From: Cyprinodon diabolis
Taxonomy: Eukaryota; Chordata; Actinopteri; Cyprinodontiformes; Cyprinodontidae
Assembly: GCA_030533445.1 (NCBI GenBank)
Contig: JARPUW010000274.1
Span: 62,001 to 126,000 of the forward strand
DNA: 64,000 bases
Direction: 5' to 3'
How positions within the stretch are numbered: the first letter of the stretch is position 1; each line of letters begins with the position of its first letter. This document shows positions 22,301-34,172 of the stretch, one piece after another. The notes under the pieces are model-generated. The model was not told the origin of the DNA. It saw only the letters and a program-made list of their open reading frames with translations, and made no database searches. The position numbers and the translations under genes are program-made.

Positions 22301-24713
22301 CATTAATGGTTTGTCTGTTACAACTCCAGAGGCCAAAATGGCCTTTTCTAACTGTGAAAAGAGCGTTTTGGCCTCAACTTCTGATTTGAAGCTTGGAACC
22401 AAAAACATCTGCTCAAATCTACTTTATATTGTTAGTTTTCAGCTCTAGATGATTGCCAGAAAAGATCATGGCTGTATCATTAATGGTTTTTCTGTTACAA
22501 CTCCAGAGGCCAAAATGGCCTTATCTCACTGTGAAAAGAGCGTTTTGGCCTCAACTTCTGATTTGAAGCTTGGAACCAAAAACATCTGCTAAAATCTACT
22601 TTATATTGTTAGTTTTCAGCTCTAGGTGATTGCCAGAAAAGATCATGGCTGTATCATTAATGGTTTGTCTGTTACAACTCCAGAGGCCAAAATGGCATTA
22701 TCTCACTGTGAAAAGAGCGTTTTGGCCTCAACTTCTGATTTGAAGCTTGGAACCAAAAACATCTGCTCAAATCTACTTTATATTGTTAGTTTTCAGCTCT
22801 AGATGATTGCCAGAAAAGATCATGGCTGTATCATTAATGGTTTGTTTGTTACAACTCCAGAGGCCAAAATGGCATTATCTCACTGTGAAAAGAGCGTTTT
22901 GGCCTCATCTTCTGATTTGAAGCTTGGAACCAAAAACATCTGCTCAAATCTACTTTATATTGTTAGTTTTCAGCTCTAGATGATTGCCAGAAAAGATCAT
23001 GGCTGTATCATTAATGGTTTGTCTGTTACAACTCCAGAGGCCAAAATGGCCTTTTCTCACTGTGAAAAGAGCGTTTTGGCCTCAACTTCTGATTTGAAGC
23101 TTGGAACCAAAAACATCTGCTCAAATCTACTTTATATTGTTAGTTTTCAGCTCTAGATGATTGCCAGAAAAGATCATGGCTGTATCATTAATGGTTTGTT
23201 TGTTACAACTCCAGGGGCCAAAATGGCATTATCTCACTGTGAAAAGAGCGTTTTGGCCTCATCTTCTGATTTGAAGCGTGGAACCAAAAACATCTGCCCA
23301 AATCTACTTTATATTGTTAGTGTTCAGCTCTTGATGATTGCCAGAAAAGATCATGGCTGTATCATTAATGGTTTGTCTGTTACAACTCCAGAGGCCAAAA
23401 TGGCATTATCTCACTGTGAAAAGAGCGTTTTGGCCTCAACTTCTGATTTGAAGCTTGGAACCAAAAACATCTGCTCAAATCTACTTTATATTGTTAGTTT
23501 TCAGCTCTAGGTGATTGCCAGAAAAGATCATGGCTGTATCATTAATGGTTTGTCTGTTACAACTCCAGAGGCCAAAATGGCATTATCTCACTGTGAAAAG
23601 AGCGTTTTGGCCTCAACTTCTGATTCGAAGCTTGGAACCAAAAACATCTGCTCAAATCTACTTTATATTGTTAGTTTTCAGCTCTAGATGATTGCCAGAA
23701 AAGATCATGGCTGTATCATTAATGGTTTGTCTGTTACAACTCCAGAGGCCAAAATGGCCTTTTCTCACTGTGAAAAGAGCGTTTTGGCCTCAACTTCTGA
23801 TTTGAAGCTTGGAACCAAAAACATCTGCTCAAATCTACTTTATATTGTTAGTTTTCAGCTCTAGATGATTGCCAGAAAAGATCATGGCTGTATCATTAAT
23901 GGTTTGTCTGTTACAACTCCAGAGGCCAAAATGGCCTTTTCTCACTGTGAAAAGAGCGTTTTGGCCTCAACTTCTGATTTGAAGCTTGGAACCAAAAACA
24001 TCTGCTCAAATCTACTTTATATTGTTAGTTTTCAGCTGTAGATGATTGCCAGAAAAGATCATGGCTGTATCATTAATGGTTTCTCTGTTACAACTCCAGA
24101 GGCCAAAATGGCATTATCTCACTGTGAAAAGAGCGTTTTGGCCTCAACTTCTGATTTGAAGCTTGGAACCAAAAACATCTGCTCAAATCTACTTTATATT
24201 GTTAGTTTTCAGCTCTAGATGATTGCCAGAAAAGATCATGGCTGTATCATTAATGGTTTGTTTGTTACAACTCCAGAGGCCAAAATGGCATTATCTCACT
24301 GTGAAAAGAGCGTTTTGGCCTCATCTTCTGATTTGAAGCTTGGAACCAAAAACATCTGCTCAAATCTACTTTATATTGTTAGTTATCAGCTCTAGATGAT
24401 TGCCAGAAAAGATCATGGCTGTATCATTAATGGTTTGTCTGTTACAACTCCAGAGGCCAAAATGGCATTATCTCACTGTGAAAAGAGCGTTTTGGCCTCA
24501 ACTTCTGATTTGAAGCTTGGAACCAAAAACATCTGCTCAAATCTACTTTATATTGTTAGTTTTCAGCTCTAGATGATTGCCAGAAAAGATCATGGCTGTA
24601 TCATTAATGGTTTGTCTGTTACAACTCCAGAGGCCAAAACGGCCTTTTTCTCACTGTGAAAAGAGCGTTTTGGCCTCAACTTCTGATTTGAAGCTTGGAA
24701 CCAAAAACATCTG
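19306..24713 (+). repeat. Superrepeat copy 3, truncated after about 30.5 monomers
   Basis: Follows copy 2 at an offset of 9,564 bp with few changes that I can see by eye, for example TAGGCGATT near 21,385 where copies 1 and 2 have TAGGTGATT. It runs as far as the AAAACGGCCTTTTTCTC marker near 24,636. It then leaves register between 24,696 and 24,713, so the right part of the superrepeat, with the 5-monomer sub-repeats, is missing from this copy. Confidence 0.87.
24696..24713 (+). other. Out-of-register crossover interval 1
   Basis: Left of this interval the sequence carries superrepeat markers (AAAACGGCCTTTTTC near 24,636, TCAACTTC, GAAGCTT) that match the 15,070 region. From 24,714 it carries TGCCCAAAT, GTGTTCAG and CTCTTGATG, which match 23,297 onward (and 13,733). 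The jump is back by 1,417 bp, which is eight monomers plus the one inserted T. The exchange falls within about 18 bp of perfect identity. This is what unequal crossover or gene conversion between misaligned repeats would leave. Confidence 0.8.
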
Positions 24714-25032
24714 CCCAAATCTACTTTATATTGTTAGTGTTCAGCTCTTGATGATTGCCAGAAAAGATCATGGCTGTATCATTAATGGTTTGTCTGTTAC
24801 AACTCCAGAGGCCAAAATGGCATTATCTCACTGTGAAAAGAGCGTTTTGGCCTCAACTTCTGATTTGAAGCTTGGAACCAAAAACATCTGCTCAAATCTA
24901 CTTTATATTGTTAGTTTTCAGCTCTAGGTGATTGCCAGAAAAGATCATGGCTGTATCATTAATGGTTTGTCTGTTACAACTCCAGAGGCCAAAATGGCAT
25001 TATCTCACTGTGAAAAGAGCGTTTTGGCCTCA
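24714..25032 (+). repeat. Short mosaic segment between two joins
   Basis: From 24,714 the sequence follows the 23,297 region, including CTCTTGATG and a GTG-starting monomer with TGTCTG. Between 24,972 and 25,033 it switches again. From TCATCTTC at 25,033 it follows the 20,430 region (GAAGCGT, GTGTTCAG, then TAGGTTATT near 25,280) at an offset of 4,603 bp. It holds fewer than two monomers of its own. Confidence 0.78.
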
Positions 25033-28000
25033 TCTTCTGATTTGAAGCGTGGAACCAAAAACATCTGCCCAAATCTACTTTATATTGTTAGTGTTCAGCT
25101 CTAGATGATTGCCAGAAAAGATCATGGCTGTATCATTAATGGTTTGTCTGTTACAACTCCAGAGGCCAAAATGGCATTATCTCACTGTGAAAAGAGCGTT
25201 TTGGCCTCAACTTCTGATTTGAAGCTTGGAACCAAAAACATCTGCTCAAATCTACTTTATATTGTTAGTTTTCAGCTCTAGGTTATTGCCAGAAAAGATC
25301 ATGGCTGTATCATTAATGGTTTGTCTGTTACAACTCCAGAGGCCAAAATGGCATTATCTCTCTGTGAAAAGAGCGTTTTGGCCTCAACTTCTGATTCGAA
25401 GCTTGGAACCAAAAACATCTGCTCAAATCTACTTTATATTGTTAGTTTTCAGCTCTAGATGATTGCCAGAAAAGATCATGGCTGTATCATTAATGGTTTG
25501 TCTGTTACAACTCCAGAGGCCAAAATGGCCTTTTCTCACTGTGAAAAGAGCGTTTTGGCCTCAACTTCTGATTTGAAGCTTGGAACCAAAAACATCTGCT
25601 CAAATCTACTTTATATTGTTAGTTTTCAGCTCTAGATGATTGCCAGAAAAGATCATGGCTGTATCATTAATGGTTTGTTTGTTACAACTCCAGAGGCCAA
25701 AATGGCATTATCTCACTGTGAAAAGAGCGTTTTGGCCTCATCTTCTGATTTGAAGCTTGGAACCAAAAACATCTGCTCAAATCTACTTTATATTGTTAGT
25801 TTTCAGCTCTAGATGATTGCCAGAAAAGATCATGGCTGTATCATTAAAGGTTTGTCTGTTACAACTCCAGAGGCCAAAATGGCATTATCTCACTGTGAAA
25901 ACAGCGTTTTGGCCTCAACTTCTGATTTGAAGCTTGGAACCAAAAACATCTGCTCAAATCTACTTTATATTGTTAGTTTTCAGCTCTAGGCGATTGCCAG
26001 AAAAGATCATGGCTGTATCATTAATGGTTTGTCTGTTACAACTCCAGAGGCCAAAATGGCATTATCTCACTGTGAAAAGAGCGTTTTGGCCTCAACTTCT
26101 GATTTGAAGCTTGGAACCAAAAACATCTGCTCAAATCTACTTTATATTGTTAGTTTTCAGCTCTAGGTGATTGCCAGAAAAGATCATGGCTGTATCATTA
26201 ATGGTTTGTCTGTTACAACTCCAGAGGCCAAAATGGCATTATCTCACTGTGAAAAGAGCGTTTTGGCCTCAACTTCTGATTTGAAGCTTGGAACCAAAAA
26301 CATCTGCTCAAATCTATTTTATATTGTTAGTTTTCAGCTCTAGATGATTGCCAGAAAAGATCATGGCTGTATCATTAATGGTTTGTCTGTTACAACTCCA
26401 GAGGCCAAAATGGCCTTTTCTCACTGTGAAAAGAGCGTTTTGGCCTCAACTTCTGATTTGAAGCTTGGAACCAAAAACATCTGCTCAAATCTACTTTATA
26501 TTGTTAGTTTTCAGCTCTAGATGATTGCCAGAAAAGATCATGGCTGTATCATTAATGGTTTGTCTGTTACAACTCCAGAGGCCAAAATGGCATTATCTCA
26601 CTGTGAAAAGAGCATTTTGGCCTCAACTTCTGATTTGAAGCTTGGAACCAAAAACATCTGCTCAAATCTACTTTATATTGTTAGTTTTCAGCTCTAGATG
26701 ATTGCCAGAAAAGATCATGGCTGTATCATTAATGGTTTGTCTGTTACAACTCCAGAGGCCAAAATGGCATTATCTCACTGTGAAAAGAGCGTTTTGGCCT
26801 CAACTTCTGATTTGAAGCTTGGAACCAAAAACATCTGCTCAAATCTACTTTATATTGTTAGTTTTCAGCTCTAGATGATTGCCAGAAAAGATCATGGCTG
26901 TATCATTAATGGTTTGTCTGTTACAACTCCAGAGGCCAAAATGGCCTTTTCTAACTGTGAAAAGAGCGTTTTGGCCTCAACTTCTGATTTGAAGCTTGGA
27001 ACCAAAAACATCTGCTCAAATCTACTTTATATTGTTAGTTTTCAGCTCTAGATGATTGCCAGAAAAGATCATGGCTGTATCATTAATGGTTTTTCTGTTA
27101 CAACTCCAGAGGCCAAAATGGCCTTATCTCACTGTGAAAAGAGCGTTTTGGCCTCAACTTCTGATTTGAAGCTTGGAACCAAAAACATCTGCTAAAATCT
27201 ACTTTATATTGTTAGTTTTCAGCTCTAGGTGATTGCCAGAAAAGATCATGGCTGTATCATTAATGGTTTGTCTGTTACAACTCCAGAGGCCAAAATGGCA
27301 TTATCTCACTGTGAAAAGAGCGTTTTGGCCTCAACTTCTGATTTGAAGCTTGGAACCAAAAACATCTGCTCAAATCTACTTTATATTGTTAGTTTTCAGC
27401 TCTAGATGATTGCCAGAAAAGATCATGGCTGTATCATTAATGGTTTGTTTGTTACAACTCCAGAGGCCAAAATGGCATTATCTCACTGTGAAAAGAGCGT
27501 TTTGGCCTCATCTTCTGATTTGAAGCTTGGAACCAAAAACATCTGCTCAAATCTACTTTATATTGTTAGTTTTCAGCTCTAGATGATTGCCAGAAAAGAT
27601 CATGGCTGTATCATTAATGGTTTGTCTGTTACAACTCCAGAGGCCAAAATGGCCTTTTCTCACTGTGAAAAGAGCGTTTTGGCCTCAACTTCTGATTTGA
27701 AGCTTGGAACCAAAAACATCTGCTCAAATCTACTTTATATTGTTAGTTTTCAGCTCTAGATGATTGCCAGAAAAGATCATGGCTGTATCATTAATGGTTT
27801 GTTTGTTACAACTCCAGGGGCCAAAATGGCATTATCTCACTGTGAAAAGAGCGTTTTGGCCTCATCTTCTGATTTGAAGCGTGGAACCAAAAACATCTGC
27901 CCAAATCTACTTTATATTGTTAGTGTTCAGCTCTTGATGATTGCCAGAAAAGATCATGGCTGTATCATTAATGGTTTGTCTGTTACAACTCCAGAGGCCA

Positions 28001-30522
28001 AAATGGCATTATCTCACTGTGAAAAGAGCGTTTTGGCCTCAACTTCTGATTTGAAGCTTGGAACCAAAAACATCTGCTCAAATCTACTTTATATTGTTAG
28101 TTTTCAGCTCTAGGTGATTGCCAGAAAAGATCATGGCTGTATCATTAATGGTTTGTCTGTTACAACTCCAGAGGCCAAAATGGCATTATCTCACTGTGAA
28201 AAGAGCGTTTTGGCCTCAACTTCTGATTCGAAGCTTGGAACCAAAAACATCTGCTCAAATCTACTTTATATTGTTAGTTTTCAGCTCTAGATGATTGCCA
28301 GAAAAGATCATGGCTGTATCATTAATGGTTTGTCTGTTACAACTCCAGAGGCCAAAATGGCCTTTTCTCACTGTGAAAAGAGCGTTTTGGCCTCAACTTC
28401 TGATTTGAAGCTTGGAACCAAAAACATCTGCTCAAATCTACTTTATATTGTTAGTTTTCAGCTCTAGATGATTGCCAGAAAAGATCATGGCTGTATCATT
28501 AATGGTTTGTCTGTTACAACTCCAGAGGCCAAAATGGCCTTTTCTCACTGTGAAAAGAGCGTTTTGGCCTCAACTTCTGATTTGAAGCTTGGAACCAAAA
28601 ACATCTGCTCAAATCTACTTTATATTGTTAGTTTTCAGCTGTAGATGATTGCCAGAAAAGATCATGGCTGTATCATTAATGGTTTCTCTGTTACAACTCC
28701 AGAGGCCAAAATGGCATTATCTCACTGTGAAAAGAGCGTTTTGGCCTCAACTTCTGATTTGAAGCTTGGAACCAAAAACATCTGCTCAAATCTACTTTAT
28801 ATTGTTAGTTTTCAGCTCTAGATGATTGCCAGAAAAGATCATGGCTGTATCATTAATGGTTTGTTTGTTACAACTCCAGAGGCCAAAATGGCATTATCTC
28901 ACTGTGAAAAGAGCGTTTTGGCCTCATCTTCTGATTTGAAGCTTGGAACCAAAAACATCTGCTCAAATCTACTTTATATTGTTAGTTATCAGCTCTAGAT
29001 GATTGCCAGAAAAGATCATGGCTGTATCATTAATGGTTTGTCTGTTACAACTCCAGAGGCCAAAATGGCATTATCTCACTGTGAAAAGAGCGTTTTGGCC
29101 TCAACTTCTGATTTGAAGCTTGGAACCAAAAACATCTGCTCAAATCTACTTTATATTGTTAGTTTTCAGCTCTAGATGATTGCCAGAAAAGATCATGGCT
29201 GTATCATTAATGGTTTGTCTGTTACAACTCCAGAGGCCAAAACGGCCTTTTTCTCACTGTGAAAAGAGCGTTTTGGCCTCAACTTCTGATTTGAAGCTTG
29301 GAACCAAAAACATCTGCTCAAATCTACTTTATATTGTTAGTTTTCAGCTCTAGATGATTGCCAGAAAAGATCATGGCTGTATCATTAATGGTTTGTTTGT
29401 TACAACTCCAGAGGCCAAAATGGCATTATCTCACTGTGAAAAGAGCGTTTTGGCCTCAACTTCTGATTTGAAGCTTGGAACCAAAAACATCTGCTCAAAT
29501 CTATTTTTATATTGTTAGTTTTCAGCTCTAGATGATTGCCAGAAAAGATCATGGCTGTATCATTAATGGTTTGTCTGTTACAACACCAGAGGCCAAAATG
29601 GCCTTTTCTCACTGTGAAAAGAGCGTTTTGGCCTCAACTTCTGATTTGAAGCTTGGAACCAAAAACATCTGCTCAAATCTACTTTATATTGTTGGTTTTC
29701 AGCTCTAGATGATTGCCAGAAAAGAACATGGCTGTATCATTAATGGTTTGTCTGTTACAACTCCAGAGGCCACAATGGCATTATCTCACTGTGAAAAGAG
29801 CGTTTTGGCCACAACTTCTGATTTGAAGCTTGGAACCAAAAACATCTGCTCAAATCTACTTTATATTGTTAGTTTTCAGCTCTAGGTGATTGCCAGAAAA
29901 TATCATGGCTGTATCATTAATGGTTTGTCTGTTACAACTCCAGAGGCCAAAATGGCATTATCTCACTGTGAAAAGAGCCTTTTGGCCTCAACTTCTGATT
30001 TGAAGCTTGGAACCAAAAACATCTGCTCAAATCTACTTTATATTGTTAGTTTTCAGCTCTAGATGATTGCCAGAAAAGATCATGGCTGTATCATTAATGG
30101 TTTGTCTGTTACAACTCCAGAGGCCAAAATGGCCTTTTCTCACTGTGAAAAGAGCGTTTTGGCCTCAACTTCTGATTTGAAGCTTGGAACCAAAAACATC
30201 TGCTCAAATCTACTTTATATTGTTAGTTTTCAGCTCTAGGTGATTGCCAGAAAAGATCATGGCTGTATCATTAATGGTTTGTCTGTTACAACTCCAGAGG
30301 CCAAAATGGCCTTTTCTCACTGTGAAAAGAGCGTTTTTGGCCTCAACTTCTGATTTGAAGCTTGGAACCAAAAACATCTGCTCAAATCTACTTTATATTG
30401 TTAGTTTTCAGCTCTAGATGATTGCCAGAAAAGATCATGGCTGTATCATTAATGGTTTGTCTGTTACAACTCCAGAGGCCAAAATGGCATTATCTCACTG
30501 TGAAAAGAGCGTTTTGGCCTCA
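25033..30522 (+). repeat. 31-monomer unit (5,490 bp), copy 1
   Basis: Equals the superrepeat from the GAAGCGT monomer at 20,430 through the CCAGGGG (27,814), GTTATCAG (about 28,985) and inserted-T markers (about 29,244, 29,503 and 30,333), up to the point matching about 16,330. It then returns to the GAAGCGT monomer. The same start recurs at 30,523, so this is a closed 31-monomer unit (31 x 177 plus 3 insertions). TAGGCGATT near 25,987 is shared with 21,385 and not with copies 1 and 2, so superrepeat copy 3 is the likelier source of this part. Confidence 0.83.
30462..30508 (+). other. Out-of-register crossover interval 2
   Basis: Up to TGTCTG at 30,461 the sequence follows the 16,290 region. 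That region continues with a GAAAAGTACG monomer, but here GAAAAGAGCG follows, then TCATCTTC at 30,521-30,528 and GAAGCGT. The landing monomer is the same type as at 25,033, so two joins in this area re-enter the superrepeat at the same place. Confidence 0.72.
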
Positions 30523-33500
30523 TCTTCTGATTTGAAGCGTGGAACCAAAAACATCTGCCCAAATCTACTTTATATTGTTAGTGTTCAGCTCTAGATGATT
30601 GCCAGAAAAGATCATGGCTGTATCATTAATGGTTTGTCTGTTACAACTCCAGAGGCCAAAATGGCATTATCTCACTGTGAAAAGAGCGTTTTGGCCTCAA
30701 CTTCTGATTTGAAGCTTGGAACCAAAAACATCTGCTCAAATCTACTTTATATTGTTAGTTTTCAGCTCTAGGTTATTGCCAGAAAAGATCATGGCTGTAT
30801 CATTAATGGTTTGTCTGTTACAACTCCAGAGGCCAAAATGGCATTATCTCTCTGTGAAAAGAGCGTTTTGGCCTCAACTTCTGATTCGAAGCTTGGAACC
30901 AAAAACATCTGCTCAAATCTACTTTATATTGTTAGTTTTCAGCTCTAGATGATTGCCAGAAAAGATCATGGCTGTATCATTAATGGTTTGTCTGTTACAA
31001 CTCCAGAGGCCAAAATGGCCTTTTCTCACTGTGAAAAGAGCGTTTTGGCCTCAACTTCTGATTTGAAGCTTGGAACCAAAAACATCTGCTCAAATCTACT
31101 TTATATTGTTAGTTTTCAGCTCTAGATGATTGCCAGAAAAGATCATGTCTGTATCATTAATGGTTTGTTTGTTACAACTCCAGAGGCCAAAATGGCATTA
31201 TCTCACTGTGAAAAGAGCGTTTTGGCCTCATCTTCTGATTTGAAGCTTGGAACCAAAAACATCTGCTCAAATCTACTTTATATTGTTAGTTTTCAGCTCT
31301 AGATGATTGCCAGAAAAGATCATGGCTGTATCATTAAAGGTTTGTCTGTTACAACTCCAGAGGCCAAAATGGCATTATCTCACTGTGAAAACAGCGTTTT
31401 GGCCTCAACTTCTGATTTGAAGCTTGGAACCAAAAACATCTGCTCAAATCTACTTTATATTGTTAGTTTTCAGCTCTAGGTGATTGCCAGAAAAGATCAT
31501 GGCTGTATCATTAATGGTTTGTCTGTTACAACTCCAGAGGCCAAAATGGCATTATCTCACTGTGAAAAGAGCGTTTTGGCCTCAACTTCTGATTTGAAGC
31601 TTGGAACCAAAAACATCTGCTCAAATCTACTTTATATTGTTAGTTTTCAGCTCTAGGTGATTGCCAGAAAAGATCATGGCTGTATCATTAATGGTTTGTC
31701 TGTTACAACTCCAGAGGCCAAAATGGCATTATCTCACTGTGAAAAGAGCGTTTTGGCCTCAACTTCTGATTTGAAGCTTGGAACCAAAAACATCTGCTCA
31801 AATCTATTTTATATTGTTAGTTTTCAGCTCTAGATGATTGCCAGAAAAGATCATGGCTGTATCATTAATGGTTTGTCTGTTACAACTCCAGAGGCCAAAA
31901 TGGCCTTTTCTCACTGTGAAAAGAGCGTTTTGGCCTCAACTTCTGATTTGAAGCTTGGAACCAAAAACATCTGCTCAAATCTACTTTATATTGTTAGTTT
32001 TCAGCTCTAGATGATTGCCAGAAAAGATCATGGCTGTATCATTAATGGTTTGTCTGTTACAACTCCAGAGGCCAAAATGGCATTATCTCACTGTGAAAAG
32101 AGCATTTTGGCCTCAACTTCTGATTTGAAGCTTGGAACCAAAAACATCTGCTCAAATCTACTTTATATTGTTAGTTTTCAGCTCTAGATGATTGCCAGAA
32201 AAGATCATGGCTGTATCATTAATGGTTTGTCTGTTACAACTCCAGAGGCCAAAATGGCATTATCTCACTGTGAAAAGAGCGTTTTGGCCTCAACTTCTGA
32301 TTTGAAGCTTGGAACCAAAAACATCTGCTCAAATCTACTTTATATTGTTAGTTTTCAGCTCTAGATGATTGCCAGAAAAGATCATGGCTGTATCATTAAT
32401 GGTTTGTCTGTTACAACTCCAGAGGCCAAAATGGCCTTTTCTAACTGTGAAAAGAGCGTTTTGGCCTCAACTTCTGATTTGAAGCTTGGAACCAAAAACA
32501 TCTGCTCAAATCTACTTTATATTGTTAGTTTTCAGCTCTAGATGATTGCCAGAAAAGATCATGGCTGTATCATTAATGGTTTTTCTGTTACAACTCCAGA
32601 GGCCAAAATGGCCTTATCTCACTGTGAAAAGAGCGTTTTGGCCTCAACTTCTGATTTGAAGCTTGGAACCAAAAACATCTGCTAAAATCTACTTTATATT
32701 GTTAGTTTTCAGCTCTAGGTGATTGCCAGAAAAGATCATGGCTGTATCATTAATGGTTTGTCTGTTACAACTCCAGAGGCCAAAATGGCATTATCTCACT
32801 GTGAAAAGAGCGTTTTGGCCTCAACTTCTGATTTGAAGCTTGGAACCAAAAACATCTGCTCAAATCTACTTTATATTGTTAGTTTTCAGCTCTAGATGAT
32901 TGCCAGAAAAGATCATGGCTGTATCATTAATGGTTTGTTTGTTACAACTCCAGAGGCCAAAATGGCATTATCTCACTGTGAAAAGAGCGTTTTGGCCTCA
33001 TCTTCTGATTTGAAGCTTGGAACCAAAAACATCTGCTCAAATCTACTTTATATTGTTAGTTTTCAGCTCTAGATGATTGCCAGAAAAGATCATGGCTGTA
33101 TCATTAATGGTTTGTCTGTTACAACTCCAGAGGCCAAAATGGCCTTTTCTCACTGTGAAAAGAGCGTTTTGGCCTCAACTTCTGATTTGAAGCTTGGAAC
33201 CAAAAACATCTGCTCAAATCTACTTTATATTGTTAGTTTTCAGCTCTAGATGATTGCCAGAAAAGATCATGGCTGTATCATTAATGGTTTGTTTGTTACA
33301 ACTCCAGGGGCCAAAATGGCATTATCTCACTGTGAAAAGAGCGTTTTGGCCTCATCTTCTGATTTGAAGCGTGGAACCAAAAACATCTGCCCAAATCTAC
33401 TTTATATTGTTAGTGTTCAGCTCTAGATGATTGCCAGAAAAGATCATGGCTGTATCATTAATGGTTTGTCTGTTACAACTCCAGAGGCCAAAATGGCATT

Positions 33501-34172
33501 ATCTCACTGTGAAAAGAGCGTTTTGGCCTCAACTTCTGATTTGAAGCTTGGAACCAAAAACATCTGCTCAAATCTACTTTATATTGTTAGTTTTCAGCTC
33601 TAGGTGATTGCCAGAAAAGATCATGGCTGTATCATTAATGGTTTGTCTGTTACAACTCCAGAGGCCAAAATGGCATTATCTCACTGTGAAAAGAGCGTTT
33701 TGGCCTCAACTTCTGATTCGAAGCTTGGAACCAAAAACATCTGCTCAAATCTACTTTATATTGTTAGTTTTCAGCTCTAGATGATTGCCAGAAAAGATCA
33801 TGGCTGTATCATTAATGGTTTGTCTGTTACAACTCCAGAGGCCAAAATGGCCTTTTCTCACTGTGAAAAGAGCGTTTTGGCCTCAACTTCTGATTTGAAG
33901 CTTGGAACCAAAAACATCTGCTCAAATCTACTTTATATTGTTAGTTTTCAGCTCTAGATGATTGCCAGAAAAGATCATGGCTGTATCATTAATGGTTTGT
34001 CTGTTACAACTCCAGAGGCCAAAATGGCCTTTTCTCACTGTGAAAAGAGCGTTTTGGCCTCAACTTCTGATTTGAAGCTTGGAACCAAAAACATCTGCTC
34101 AAATCTACTTTATATTGTTAGTTTTCAGCTCTAGATGATTGCCAGAAAAGATCATGGCTGTATCATTAATGG
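30523..34172 (+). repeat. 31-monomer unit, copy 2 (partial, diverging)
   Basis: Follows the previous unit at an offset of 5,490 bp: TAGGTTATT near 30,770, ATTAAAGG/GAAAACAGC near 31,335-31,392, GAGCATTTT near 32,101, CCAGGGG at 33,304. It has TAGGTGATT near 31,479 rather than TAGGCGATT. The TAG-to-TTG and CAGCTGTAG changes seen in earlier copies are absent (CTCTAG near 33,421 and 34,131). A private GATCATGTCTG occurs at 31,141-31,151. After TTTCTCTG at 34,173 it passes into the GAAGGTT-bearing arrangement. Confidence 0.82.
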
